The notes under the pieces were generated by a model. That model worked only from the letters and a program-made list of their open reading frames with translations. It searched no databases and was not told where the DNA came from. A stretch of 64,000 bases of DNA from Sphingorhabdus sp. (GTDB lineage: Bacteria > Pseudomonadota > Alphaproteobacteria > Sphingomonadales > Sphingomonadaceae), in contig JANQNO010000008.1 of assembly GCA_028279555.1 (NCBI GenBank), positions 124,001 to 188,000 of the forward strand, in the 5' to 3' direction. This document shows, piece after piece, positions 1 to 8,876 of this stretch. How positions within the stretch are numbered: the stretch's first letter is position 1; each line of letters opens with the position of its first letter. The position numbers and the translations under genes are program-made.

Positions 1-335
1 CCGGCAAGATCGATTTGCGAAAACTGTTGGGCGGGCTTGCAAAAGCCTCATTAAAGGAGGCCCCGAGCGAACTGGCTGAAAAACTTGCCTCAGCGCTAGA
101 TGGCAGCAGGACACCGACCCGAATTCTGCTTGCCAAGCGCGATACCACGGCGCTCGCCTTCTACGGCGCCTGGAAAAGCAAGATATTTGGTCCGGCACGG
201 CAACGCGACAATCTGAAAGTGGAAATGATCGATAGCGCGGCGCACAGCTTTGCAAGCACCGATGAAAAGGCATGGCTGTATGAGCAGATTATGTCGGTCT
301 TGTTGGCGGATGAAGGTCTCACAAATGAAACGTGA
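1..335 (+). CDS. Exosortase A system-associated hydrolase 1, C-terminal part
   Basis: The reading frame is open from the left edge of the window, so only the last 110 or so residues are present. They contain the motif RILLAKRDTTALAF, where a strand-end Asp of an alpha/beta hydrolase is expected, and DSAAHSFAS, which should carry the catalytic His. This arrangement and the preceding GKIDLRKLLGGLAKAS resemble the alpha/beta hydrolases encoded beside exosortase A in exopolysaccharide/PEP-CTERM loci. The family assignment rests on remembered similarity. It implies that an exosortase/EPS locus lies just upstream of the window. Confidence 0.75.
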   Translation, partial: GKIDLRKLLGGLAKASLKEAPSELAEKLASALDGSRTPTRILLAKRDTTALAFYGAWKSKIFGPARQRDNLKVEMIDSAAHSFASTDEKAWLYEQIMSVLLADEGLTNET

Positions 336-555
336 ACCCAGCGGGAGCGACCGGTAGACACGCAGTCATATTTTCTCGCTCAATGAACGCCGGCTCCTCT
401 CTCCGGTCCAAGCTCCAGCCGCGGTCCTCGGCTGCCTTCATACACGCCGTGCCATAGTGGACACTATCCGCTCGATGTGTATTGAGAAGGACCAATGCTT
501 CTCGACCGATTCCCCGCATAAAACGGTCACAACTATACATGACTGGGAGACTCTC

Positions 556-2202
556 ATGATCCGCTTGTTTGCCGCCGCCAGTGCCATCGCGCTCGCCACT
601 TCGCTTCCCGCCGCTGCGCAGGAATTTTCAGAAGAACGTATCGACCAGCATATCCGCACTTTGTCGGACGATTGGTTCGAAGGCCGCGCGCCGGGCACAT
701 CGGGTGAGGACAAGACGGTCGCCTATCTTTCGGGTGCCTTCGCCGGCGCAGGGCTCCAGCCAGGCGGCGACCTTCGCGAGGACGGATCACGGGCCTGGAC
801 GCAAGACGTCATCCTGAACCGGTCGACGATGACCGAGGCACCTTCGCTCTCCATCTCGATTGGCGGCGAAGATGTGACCATGGTCCAGGACAAGGATCTC
901 GCGGTGCGCTCGCCGCTTAACGGCATGGCGCGGGTCAAACTCGATGACGTCCCGCTACTCTTCGTCGGATATGGCACGCATGCACCCGAGCGCAACTGGT
1001 CCGACTTCAAGGACGCCGAAGTCAAAGGCAAGGTCATCGTGGCCCTCGTCAACGACCCTGATTTCGAAAGCGGGGAAGGCGTTTTTGGCGGCGAAGCAAT
1101 GACATATTACGGGCGCTGGACTTACAAATATGAGGAAGCCGCACGGCGCGGCGCAGCTGGCGTGCTCGTCATCCATGAAACCAAGCCCGCCAGCTATCCC
1201 TGGGGCGTCATTGCCAACGGGAACAATGAAACATTGGATATCGTCCGCGACGATCCTGCCAAAGCGCATTCGGCGCTGCAGGGATGGATGCATGTCGATA
1301 CCGCCAGCCGGCTCTTCGAGGCGGCAGGCATAAGCTATGAAGAAGCCAAGAAGATGGCCCAGCGGCGCGATTTCCAGCCGATGGATCTAGGCGCGACCAT
1401 CGATGCCACGCTGGTGTCGAAAAGCGAGCAGATCGCGGCAAAAAATGTCGTCGGTATCCTGCCCGGAAGCAAGCACCCCGACGAGCATATCCTGTTCACG
1501 GGGCATCATGACCATCTTGGGGTGGGCGAGCCTGACGAGACAGGCGATACCATCTATAATGGTGCTATCGACAATGCGAGTGGCCTCTCCTTCATGATCG
1601 AGATGGGCCGCGCCTTTGCCGCTAGCGGGGGGACCGAGCGCAGCCTCGTTTTCCTGGCCGTCGGGGCGGAGGAAAGCGGGCTGCTAGGCGCAAAATATTA
1701 TGCTGCAAATCCGCTCTATCCGCTGGAAACGACGGTGGGCGTACTCAATGTCGACGGCCCAGGCGTTCACGGCCCGACGCGAGATTTCTCGATTTCGGGC
1801 AGCGCGCGGCTCGGCCTGCTCGACGTGCTGACCGAGGAAGCGGCGGCGCGCGGGCGCAGCTACAGCCCCGATCCCAACCCGGCCGCGGGCGGCTTTTTCC
1901 GCTCCGACCATTTCGCCTTTGCGCAGGTCGGCGTGCCTGCAGTCAGCTTCAATTCGGGCCGCGATCTGGTCGACGGCGGGACCGAGCGTGCGGCGGCGAT
2001 CGCCAAGACTTATGCCACCAAATATTATCACCAGCAGAGCGATGAATGGTCGCCCGACTGGGACCTCACCGGTATCGTCAACGACGCCCAATTGATCTAC
2101 GCGGTCGCCGAACGGCTCGGCAACAGCAGGGATTGGCCCAACTGGGCGGAGGGAAGCGAGTTCAAGGCGCTGCGAGACGCCAGCGCGGAAGCGCGCGACT
2201 GA
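556..2202 (+). CDS. Secreted M28-family zinc aminopeptidase with PA insert
   Basis: A 548-residue exopeptidase that should remove N-terminal residues from peptides in the periplasm or outside the cell. The ATG at 556 is chosen over an upstream start at 457 because it begins a clean signal peptide (MIRLFAAASAIALA, then a PAAAQ cleavage region) and follows a GGGAGA ribosome site. Residues about 130-300 form the PA-type insert common in this family. The di-zinc site is readable: GHHDHLG near residue 316, AIDNASG near 338, the Glu pair in AEESGLLG near 372, NVDGPG near 400 and the last His in FRSDHFAF near 451. All expected ligands are present, so it should be active. It stands alone, with a tRNA gene downstream on the other strand. 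Confidence 0.9.
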   Translation: MIRLFAAASAIALATSLPAAAQEFSEERIDQHIRTLSDDWFEGRAPGTSGEDKTVAYLSGAFAGAGLQPGGDLREDGSRAWTQDVILNRSTMTEAPSLSISIGGEDVTMVQDKDLAVRSPLNGMARVKLDDVPLLFVGYGTHAPERNWSDFKDAEVKGKVIVALVNDPDFESGEGVFGGEAMTYYGRWTYKYEEAARRGAAGVLVIHETKPASYPWGVIANGNNETLDIVRDDPAKAHSALQGWMHVDTASRLFEAAGISYEEAKKMAQRRDFQPMDLGATIDATLVSKSEQIAAKNVVGILPGSKHPDEHILFTGHHDHLGVGEPDETGDTIYNGAIDNASGLSFMIEMGRAFAASGGTERSLVFLAVGAEESGLLGAKYYAANPLYPLETTVGVLNVDGPGVHGPTRDFSISGSARLGLLDVLTEEAAARGRSYSPDPNPAAGGFFRSDHFAFAQVGVPAVSFNSGRDLVDGGTERAAAIAKTYATKYYHQQSDEWSPDWDLTGIVNDAQLIYAVAERLGNSRDWPNWAEGSEFKALRDASAEARD

Positions 2203-2313
2203 TTCCCCATCGCGTTCGTCAGGCTGCTGCAGATCGGCGGCCTGGCCGGAGATGTTGGAGGCGCGGGATAGGCGCGATACAACAAAGGCTGTTTGATCGA
2301 CTCTCGAGAGAGT

Positions 2314-2390
2314 TGGTAGCGGAGGAGGGACTCGAACCCCCGACACATGGATTATGATTCCACTGCTCTAACCACCTGAGCTACTCCGCC
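2314..2390 (-). tRNA. tRNA-Met (CAT), elongator type
   Basis: Read on the minus strand, 77 nt fold as a full cloverleaf: acceptor GGCGGAG pairing with CTCCGCT, D-arm GCTC/GAGC, anticodon stem GTGGA/TCCAT with loop ATCATAA (anticodon CAT), T-arm with loop TTCGAGT, and an encoded CCA end. The first pair is G1-T72, not the unpaired C1-A72 of an initiator, so this is elongator Met. An Ile-CAT (lysidine) identity cannot be excluded by anticodon alone, but the whole sequence matches the alphaproteobacterial elongator pattern. Confidence 0.95.
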
Positions 2391-2472
2391 CCTAGGGGCC
2401 ACCGATAAGGCAGGCTTGCTCCGCCCTGACGCTGCGAAGCACGCGGCGCTATAGGCGGGCAGCACAACCGGG

Positions 2473-3033
2473 TCAATAGCCGCGCGGGCGCGATTGTCCC
2501 CGAAATTTCCAGCTGCCAATCGCTTCCCATGGCCCGCCGCGATAGTGGAAGGCGGAAAAGCCGCAAATCACGATTGACCGCGGCGCAAATTCGGCGGACA
2601 GCTCTGCAAAAAGAGCGTCCGCTTCGCGCGGCTCGACTTTGTTCTGGACCGTAATGTGCAGTTTTGGGCGTGCCAGATCCTGCGGTACCAGCAATCCGCC
2701 AAAAGCCTCCGCCAGCTCCTGCCGCATCGCCAGCAATTCGGGCGAGTGGATATGAAAAGCGACTCCTTTGCCGAGATGCATAATCTCGGTCAGGCGAGCA
2801 TCGGGCGGGGCAAATTCTGCAGCCATGTTTTTGAGCCGCGCCTTGATCTCCGCCAGATGCCGGGGCGGCAGATGATGAAACAGGGTGATATGCGCGTCGA
2901 GAAAATTGCGCTTGGGCGGAAAGTGCCGCTCACGTAGGCGGTTGGCCCAGGCCTGATCCGCCTTTCCCATTTGTGCCGTCAAGATGATGGGTGCCGATTC
3001 TGCCACTGATTGCAGGCTAGCCGAAAAATGCAT
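2473..3033 (-). CDS. 2'-5' RNA ligase / 2H phosphoesterase family protein
   Basis: A 186-residue protein with the two His-x-Thr motifs of the 2H phosphoesterase fold: DAHITLFHHLP in the first half and RPKLHITVQNKV in the second. Family members act on 2',5'- or cyclic phosphodiester bonds in RNA or nucleotides; the real substrate here is unknown. The frame is open further upstream, but the sequence before MHFSASLQ at 3033 looks non-coding and would run into the divergent nitrilase gene, so the start at 3033 is preferred. The 12-bp gap to the nitrilase start leaves both genes with very short 5' regions. Confidence 0.8.
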   Translation of the reverse strand: MHFSASLQSVAESAPIILTAQMGKADQAWANRLRERHFPPKRNFLDAHITLFHHLPPRHLAEIKARLKNMAAEFAPPDARLTEIMHLGKGVAFHIHSPELLAMRQELAEAFGGLLVPQDLARPKLHITVQNKVEPREADALFAELSAEFAPRSIVICGFSAFHYRGGPWEAIGSWKFRGQSRPRGY

Positions 3034-3045
3034 AATGAATAGCCG

Positions 3046-4017
3046 ATGACCCAGAAAATCGATGCAGCAATCATTCAGGCCGCTCCGATCCCGCTTGCCA
3101 TCGAAGCGGGGATTGACGCGTTGCTGCCCCGGATTCGCGATGCAATCGACGGCGGAGCCAAGCTGATAGCCTTTGGCGAGACATTTTTGGGCGGCTATCC
3201 GATATGGCTGGACGAAGCGCCTGGCGCAGCCCTTTGGGACCATCCGGGGACAAAGGCCTTGCATGCCATCTTGATGGAGCAGGCCGTCATCGAGGACGAT
3301 CCAAGATGGGAACCGCTGCAGGACCTGGTGGATAAAGCCGGAATACTGGCTAGCATTGGCGTGCATGAAAGACGAAGAAACAGTCTTTATAACAATCAGT
3401 TGCTGTTTCGCCCCGGAGCAAAGCCGCTACCCCACCGCAAGCTTGTGCCCACGCATGGCGAAAGACTCATCTGGAATCGCGGAGATGGGTCGACGCTGGA
3501 AATCCACCGCTCCGGAGAGGCTAAGGTCGGAAGCCTGATTTGCTGGGAGCACTGGATGCCTCTGGCCCGTGCCGCCATGCATCATTCCGGCGAGAACATT
3601 CACATAGCCGCATGGCCTACGGTACGCGAAAGTTACAGCATAGCTTCGCGCCATTATGCATTCGAGGGGCGCTCTTTTGTGCTCGCGGCCGGAACAGTGC
3701 TGCACCGGGAAGACTTGCTGAATGGCCTCGCATTGGCAGGTGGCGGCAAGGATGCGCATTCATTGATCATGGAAATGCCCGATGCTCAGCTACAGTTTGG
3801 CGGCAGCCAGATCATCGCGCCGGACGCTGCAATTCTGGCAGAGGCTGGCGATGCTGAAGAGATGGTTTTCGCCGAAATCGATCTAGGGCGCTCCCGCGCC
3901 GCGCTCGCGTCGCTGGATACGGACGGGCATTATGCCCGCCCGGATGTGTTTGAACTGCATGTCGACCGCCGCGCCAAGGAAGGTGTGGTTTCCCGCTCAG
4001 GCGAGACGGGGAATTGA
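3046..4017 (+). CDS. Carbon-nitrogen hydrolase, nitrilase family
   Basis: A 323-residue cytosolic enzyme of the nitrilase superfamily, which hydrolyses nitriles or amides through a Glu-Lys-Cys triad. The triad is visible: E45 in FGETFLGGYP, K132 in HRKLVPTHGE and C166 in LICWEHWMP. The GGYP after the Glu and CWEHWMP around the Cys are typical of true aliphatic nitrilases/cyanide-active enzymes rather than amidases, but the natural substrate is not predictable. Length is close to the usual 310-340. It is divergent from the RNA-ligase-like gene and ends 1 bp before the convergent VOC gene. Confidence 0.88.
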   Translation: MTQKIDAAIIQAAPIPLAIEAGIDALLPRIRDAIDGGAKLIAFGETFLGGYPIWLDEAPGAALWDHPGTKALHAILMEQAVIEDDPRWEPLQDLVDKAGILASIGVHERRRNSLYNNQLLFRPGAKPLPHRKLVPTHGERLIWNRGDGSTLEIHRSGEAKVGSLICWEHWMPLARAAMHHSGENIHIAAWPTVRESYSIASRHYAFEGRSFVLAAGTVLHREDLLNGLALAGGGKDAHSLIMEMPDAQLQFGGSQIIAPDAAILAEAGDAEEMVFAEIDLGRSRAALASLDTDGHYARPDVFELHVDRRAKEGVVSRSGETGN

Positions 4018-4018
4018 C

Positions 4019-4408
4019 CTAACCGCGGCAGAAACCGCAGATTTTGTGACCGTCCGGATCTAGGAAATAGGAAAGATGCATGACTCCCATCGAGCCTTCT
4101 CTCGGGCCCGGCGGGTCCTCGATGCTGGTGCCGCCATTGGCGATCGCGACATCATGCAACTCCTTCACCTTCTCCGCATTCTCACAGGCAAAGCCGATTG
4201 TGCTGCCATTTGCGGGCGTTGCAGGTTCGCCATTGATCGGCTCGCTAACCGAAAAGGTGTGTCCGCCATGCATGTAGAACAGGCGCGTCTGTCCCGTGTC
4301 ATTTTCGTGGACCATCGGCTCACCAGCGCCCAATGTACCTAGTACGGCGTTGTAGAAAGCCTTCGACCGCTCGATATCATTGGTGCCGATCATCACGTGA
4401 TTGATCAT
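4019..4408 (-). CDS. VOC-family (glyoxalase-like) protein
   Basis: A 129-residue vicinal-oxygen-chelate protein. It opens MINHVMIGTNDIERSKAFYN, the standard first beta-alpha-beta unit, and ends DPDGHKICGFCRG, the usual metal-contacting C-terminal strand. VOC proteins include glyoxalases, dioxygenases and resistance proteins; no specific substrate can be read. It lies 36 bp downstream of the formaldehyde dehydrogenase gene on the same strand, so the two are probably co-transcribed and may share an aldehyde-detoxification role (inference). Confidence 0.85.
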   Translation of the reverse strand: MINHVMIGTNDIERSKAFYNAVLGTLGAGEPMVHENDTGQTRLFYMHGGHTFSVSEPINGEPATPANGSTIGFACENAEKVKELHDVAIANGGTSIEDPPGPREGSMGVMHLSYFLDPDGHKICGFCRG

Positions 4409-4444
4409 ACAAATCTCTCCTTGTTCCTTTGGATCGTTCTAGTT

Positions 4445-5554
4445 TCAATAAATGACAACGCTGCGAATGCTCTCACCCGCATGCATCAGGTCAAAGCCCT
4501 TGTTGATTTCATCAAGCGCAAGGGTGTGGGTAATCATCGGGTCGATTTCGATCTTGCCGTTCATATACCAGTCGACAATTTTAGGGACATCGGTGCGACC
4601 TTTGGCACCGCCAAATGCGGTTCCCTTCCAAACCCGGCCGGTTACAAGCTGGAAGGGACGTGTCGAAATCTCTTTTCCCGCCTCGGCCACGCCGATGATA
4701 ATGCTCTCTCCCCAACCGCGGTGGCAAGCTTCAAGCGCTGTGCGCATGACATCGGTGTTTCCGGTGCAGTCGAATGTATAGTCGGCACCGCCATCGGTCA
4801 GTTCCACCAGATGCGAAACGATGTCCCCATCGACTTTGGAAGGGTTCACAAAATCGGTCATGCCAAACTTGCGGCCCCATTCTTCCTTGTCATCATTGAT
4901 GTCGACGCCGACAATTTTGTCAGCGCCAACCATTCTCGCGCCCTGGATCACATTCAGCCCGATCCCGCCGAGGCCAAAGACAATCACATTGCTGCCCGGG
5001 GTCACCTTCGCCGTGTTGGTCACAGCGCCAACGCCTGTAGTCACGCCGCAGCCGACATAACAGGTCGATTTGAAGGGCGCGTCCTCCCGGATTCTTGCCA
5101 CAGCAATCTCAGGCAGAACGGTAAAGTTCGAAAAGGTTGAACAGCCCATATAATGATAGATCGTCTCACCTTTATAGCTGAAGCGGCTGGTACCATCCGG
5201 CATTACGCCCTGCCCCTGCGTGCCCCGGATGGCAGTGCAAAGGTTGGTTTTCTGGCTGAGGCAGCTTTTGCATTGCCGACATTCGGGCGTGTAGAGCGGG
5301 ATCACGTGATCTCCGGCCTTTACGCTGGTCACACCTGGTCCGACTTCCCGCACAATTCCGGCACCTTCATGCCCCAATATGGAGGGGAACAGCCCTTCGC
5401 TGTCAAACCCATCAAGCGTGTAGGCGTCCGTATGGCAAATACCTGTTGCCATGATTTCAACGAGCACCTCGCCAGCTTTCGGCCCTTCAAGGTCCAACTC
5501 GACGATCTCCAGGGGCTTTTTGGCCTCAAAAGCGACAGCGGCGCGGGTCTTCAT
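4445..5554 (-). CDS. frmA: S-(hydroxymethyl)glutathione dehydrogenase (class III alcohol dehydrogenase)
   Basis: A 369-residue zinc- and NAD-dependent enzyme oxidising the glutathione adduct of formaldehyde to S-formylglutathione; it can also reduce S-nitrosoglutathione. The catalytic zinc site (CHTDAYT, GHEGAG, and the Cys in YVGCGVTTG), the structural zinc cysteines ([17 protein letters not shown]) and the Rossmann glycines ([10 protein letters not shown]) are all present. [11 protein letters not shown] and the length match class III enzymes across proteobacteria. No formylglutathione hydrolase lies beside it; a VOC protein follows instead. Confidence 0.95.
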   Translation of the reverse strand: MKTRAAVAFEAKKPLEIVELDLEGPKAGEVLVEIMATGICHTDAYTLDGFDSEGLFPSILGHEGAGIVREVGPGVTSVKAGDHVIPLYTPECRQCKSCLSQKTNLCTAIRGTQGQGVMPDGTSRFSYKGETIYHYMGCSTFSNFTVLPEIAVARIREDAPFKSTCYVGCGVTTGVGAVTNTAKVTPGSNVIVFGLGGIGLNVIQGARMVGADKIVGVDINDDKEEWGRKFGMTDFVNPSKVDGDIVSHLVELTDGGADYTFDCTGNTDVMRTALEACHRGWGESIIIGVAEAGKEISTRPFQLVTGRVWKGTAFGGAKGRTDVPKIVDWYMNGKIEIDPMITHTLALDEINKGFDLMHAGESIRSVVIY

Positions 5555-5732
5555 TCCTCATCCTCCCATTTGCAGCACGGCACCCTTCATTCCTCAATCT
5601 TGAGCGCTTGTCGAGTCGCACCGATCAACTGCATGTGGCCGGCCAATGCCTTAACGCCATTTTAACCATCCTTCGCCAGATTGCGCCGAGAGTGAAGGAT
5701 TTCGAGCTTCACAGGCAACAGGATCGAGATTG

Positions 5733-7076
5733 ATGGACAATTTGCGCGGATTTGATTCCCTGAACCCTGCCGAGGATGCGGAAGCACCTGAATATGTGCA
5801 ATATTCCGACGAAGATGAGGATGCTGCGATCGAGGCACCACCGGTCGTTTCTGGCGATGAACGCCGCATGCAAGTGCGTGCCTACAATTTTTGGACCGGG
5901 CAGTTGGGTGAGCGAAACTACCCGGCGATCGAAGATCTTGACCCGGAATCAATCGATGATTTTCGCGATTATTCGGTGCTGCTCGATTTCACCTCTGGCA
6001 TGGAAAATCCTTCAATTCCCTATCTCGGCGAAGAGCTTCGCCGCGCCTGCGAGCTCAAAGAAGATATCGGCTATCTGGATCAGGTTCCTCCGCGCTCGCT
6101 TCTGTCGCGCATTACCGATCATTATCTACAGATCATCGCAAACCGCGCGCCGATCGGCTTCGAAGCCGAATTTGTCAATGATCGCAATGTCACGATCATG
6201 TATCGCGGCATCCTGCTGCCTTATTCCAGCGACGACGACACCATCGATTTCATTTACGGTGTGATCAACTGGAAAGAAGTTGCTGATGCAGAAACGTCGG
6301 AGAAACTTGAAGCCGAGGTTGCCGTTGCCCTTCAGGAGCAACCGCAGCGTCATGCACATGTGCCGGCGTGGGCAGACAGCCCTTCCAGCGCCGCGCTCGA
6401 AGAGGCCGCTGGACCGGCAGACGCAGATGAACTGGCGCTTGACGAGAAATTTGTCGTTACCGACAGCGAGCCCAATGAAGATTCTAGCCTGGCCGACTGG
6501 CTGACCGCGGCGCGCAACAGCGCCGATGCCGCCCGTGAGGCCGACCACCGCAGCCGCGAAGCATTGTACCGCGCAATCGGCCGCGCCTGGGATTTTGCGA
6601 TTGTCGCTGAAAAGAACCCGGAAGACTATACCGAATTGCTGGAAGAAAGCGGCATCACCGCACAGGAGCGCGCTCCGATGACACCGGTAGTGAAGCTTGT
6701 ATTCGGTAGCGACTATGACAAGACGCGCTTGACCGAATTTGCGGCTGCTCTGAATTATGCCGAGCGCAACATGATCCCCGCCGGTTCGCTTGCGGCAGCG
6801 ATCAGCAAATATGAGGGCGGCCTCAAAGGTATCGTCAAAGCGGAACGCCGCGCACGCAAGGTGGCCCGCGGCGAGCATGTCGCGACCGAACCCGTCGATC
6901 CGCGTGCGCGCCTGCGCAACGCCCGGCTGCGCGACCTCACCGAATATGCAGGGCCGGGTGAAGAGTTCATCGTCCTTGTTGCACGCCGCGGGACCGATGG
7001 CAGCCTTGCCTTGGTAGGCAAGGTCGAGGGCGGAAAGGCCCTCACCGAAAAGGCGCTCAATCACACCGTTGTCTGA
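5733..7076 (+). CDS. PAS-domain protein with uncharacterised C-terminal half
   Basis: A 447-residue acidic soluble protein. Residues about 45-180 look like an alphaproteobacterial PAS-type sensor fold (YNFWTGQLGERNYPAIEDL, then FVNDRNVTIMYRGILLPYS). After an acidic linker the remaining 230 residues are helical, rich in Arg and Ala, and end EEFIVLVARRGTDGSLALVG. No kinase, GGDEF, EAL or DNA-binding output was recognised. ATG at 5733 is used, preceded by GGATCGAG; a TTG immediately upstream is possible. It stands alone and converges on the SLC13 gene. The function is unknown; a regulatory role is only suggested by the PAS-like part. Confidence 0.75.
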   Translation: MDNLRGFDSLNPAEDAEAPEYVQYSDEDEDAAIEAPPVVSGDERRMQVRAYNFWTGQLGERNYPAIEDLDPESIDDFRDYSVLLDFTSGMENPSIPYLGEELRRACELKEDIGYLDQVPPRSLLSRITDHYLQIIANRAPIGFEAEFVNDRNVTIMYRGILLPYSSDDDTIDFIYGVINWKEVADAETSEKLEAEVAVALQEQPQRHAHVPAWADSPSSAALEEAAGPADADELALDEKFVVTDSEPNEDSSLADWLTAARNSADAAREADHRSREALYRAIGRAWDFAIVAEKNPEDYTELLEESGITAQERAPMTPVVKLVFGSDYDKTRLTEFAAALNYAERNMIPAGSLAAAISKYEGGLKGIVKAERRARKVARGEHVATEPVDPRARLRNARLRDLTEYAGPGEEFIVLVARRGTDGSLALVGKVEGGKALTEKALNHTVV

Positions 7077-7088
7077 GGTGCCGAGAGA

Positions 7089-8876
7089 TCAGGCCCACAA
7101 GCTGATGGTTATGCAAATCGTAAGCCCCACGCCAATCGTAAGCGGAATACCTGCACGGAAAAAGTCGACAAACCGGTAATTCCCGGCCGCATAAACCAGC
7201 GTATTGGTCTGATATCCAATCGGTGTTGCAAAGCTCGCAGATGCAGCAAACATCACCGCCAGAATCAGCGGCCTCGCATCGACGCCCAGCTCATTCGCCA
7301 ACGAAATCGCGATCGGCGTGATGATAATGGCCACCGCATTGTTGGTGATGATCTCCGTCATCAGCACGGAAATCAAGAATATAGCGATAACCAGCGCCCA
7401 CGGCGGCAGTCCCTCCATAAAAGGTTTGATCCACCCCACCATCATGTCGACCGTACCGGCTTCCTGAAGCCCCACACCGACAGCAAGCATGGCGAAAATC
7501 AGCACCAGAACGTTGCCGTCGATCGAGCCCCAGGCTTCTTCTGCATCGATGCAACGCGCCAGCAAGATTGCACCAACCGCCAAAACTGCTGCCACTTCGA
7601 TGGCCAAAATGCCGGCTGCGGCCAACACAACAACTGCAACAAGAGCGCCGATGGCAATGGGTGCCCGGTCGCGGCGAAATGCTCTCGCCCGTGTTTGCCC
7701 AACCCCAAAAAGATTGGGGTTTTGGTACATGCGCCGAATATCCTGATTGGAACCGGTAACCACCAGCCGGTCGGCGGCGTGAATACGGGCATTGGGCAGG
7801 TCAGATCGCGGCAGATTGCGATATCGCGTGAGGCCCAGTATCCGGACGTTCAGGTCTTTCAGAAAAGGAATATCGATCAGCCGGCTGCCGATGGCCGGGT
7901 GGCTAGGCGCGACCGTTGCTTCGACCACCGCCTCGCCCAACGGGCCGGCATCGCCCTTGCGGATAATCCCGATCTTGAAGTCGTCCGACGTCCTGAGCGA
8001 CAACAGTTCGGTGATATTGAGCTGGACGACGATACGATCGCCCTCGCCCAGTATTTCGCCGTCGATCCCGTGTCTCAGATAGTTGCCTTCGCGTTTGAGC
8101 GCGGTAATTTTGACATTGGGATGGCGGCCAATCGCCAGTTCGCCCAGTGTCTTTCCCACAGCTTCTCCGCTGCCGCGCACGACAAGTTCGGTGAGGAAAG
8201 TTGCATCTTCGTCTTCCTCGAAACCCATCGCGTCATCGCCATCGGGCAGCAAACGGCTGGAAAACAGCACGATCATGACCGTGCCGGTAAAGGCTGCTGC
8301 AAGCCCGTAGGGTGCCATGTCGAAGATGCCAAAGCCCGCCTCCCCTTCGGCGCGCGCGACCGAATCCACAATCAGGTTGGTCGACGTTCCGATCAGCGTT
8401 GTTGTCCCCCCTAAAATACATATGAAACTCAGCGGGATAAGCAGCTTCTTTGGCGAATAGCCGGTAGCCTTGGCGAGCCGCATGATGATCGGGATCATGA
8501 CGATCACAACAGGCGTATTGTTCATGAATGCCGATGCGACAAAGGCACCAAGGAACATCTCGCCAACCGCCAGCTTCGGATGCTGCTGGGCCCTTCGGAT
8601 GATTGCCTGCGCGATTGCATCAAGCGTGCCTGTGCGCAACAAAGCGCCCGACAGGATAAACATCGCGGCAATGGTGATCGGCGCGCTATTGGAAAAAACA
8701 CTGAACAGCTGTTTGCTGTCGATAATCCCCAGGAAGAGAAACGAACAGGCCCCCAGTATCGCAACAACGGCTGCCGGAAACCGTTCCACCACAAAGCCGG
8801 CGAACAGCAACGTCAGGATGAGCAGCCCTATCCCCGCCTGGTGAGCGTCGATAAAGGCGCGGATGATCTCAATCAT
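7089..8876 (-). CDS. SLC13/DASS-type anion permease with two TrkA-C domains
   Basis: A 595-residue inner-membrane transporter. Both ends carry hydrophobic helices. A soluble part around residues 205-380 holds two RCK_C/TrkA-C-like modules, for example GKTLGELAIGRHPNVKI and GSRLIDIPFLKDLNV, each ending in a 'RLVV'-type strand. SNSAPITIAAMFILSG and TEIITNNAVAIIITPIA are typical of the sodium-coupled sulfate/dicarboxylate family with this architecture. The substrate is undetermined. Its start overlaps the stop of the upstream AbgT-family gene by 4 bp (ATGA), so the two are translationally coupled. Confidence 0.88.
   Translation of the reverse strand: MIEIIRAFIDAHQAGIGLLILTLLFAGFVVERFPAAVVAILGACSFLFLGIIDSKQLFSVFSNSAPITIAAMFILSGALLRTGTLDAIAQAIIRRAQQHPKLAVGEMFLGAFVASAFMNNTPVVIVMIPIIMRLAKATGYSPKKLLIPLSFICILGGTTTLIGTSTNLIVDSVARAEGEAGFGIFDMAPYGLAAAFTGTVMIVLFSSRLLPDGDDAMGFEEDEDATFLTELVVRGSGEAVGKTLGELAIGRHPNVKITALKREGNYLRHGIDGEILGEGDRIVVQLNITELLSLRTSDDFKIGIIRKGDAGPLGEAVVEATVAPSHPAIGSRLIDIPFLKDLNVRILGLTRYRNLPRSDLPNARIHAADRLVVTGSNQDIRRMYQNPNLFGVGQTRARAFRRDRAPIAIGALVAVVVLAAAGILAIEVAAVLAVGAILLARCIDAEEAWGSIDGNVLVLIFAMLAVGVGLQEAGTVDMMVGWIKPFMEGLPPWALVIAIFLISVLMTEIITNNAVAIIITPIAISLANELGVDARPLILAVMFAASASFATPIGYQTNTLVYAAGNYRFVDFFRAGIPLTIGVGLTICITISLWA

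Noticed and set aside
7695-8414. 239-codon plus-strand frame opposite the SLC13 gene
   Set aside because: Shadow of a well-defined membrane transporter on the other strand; no ribosome site, no domain.
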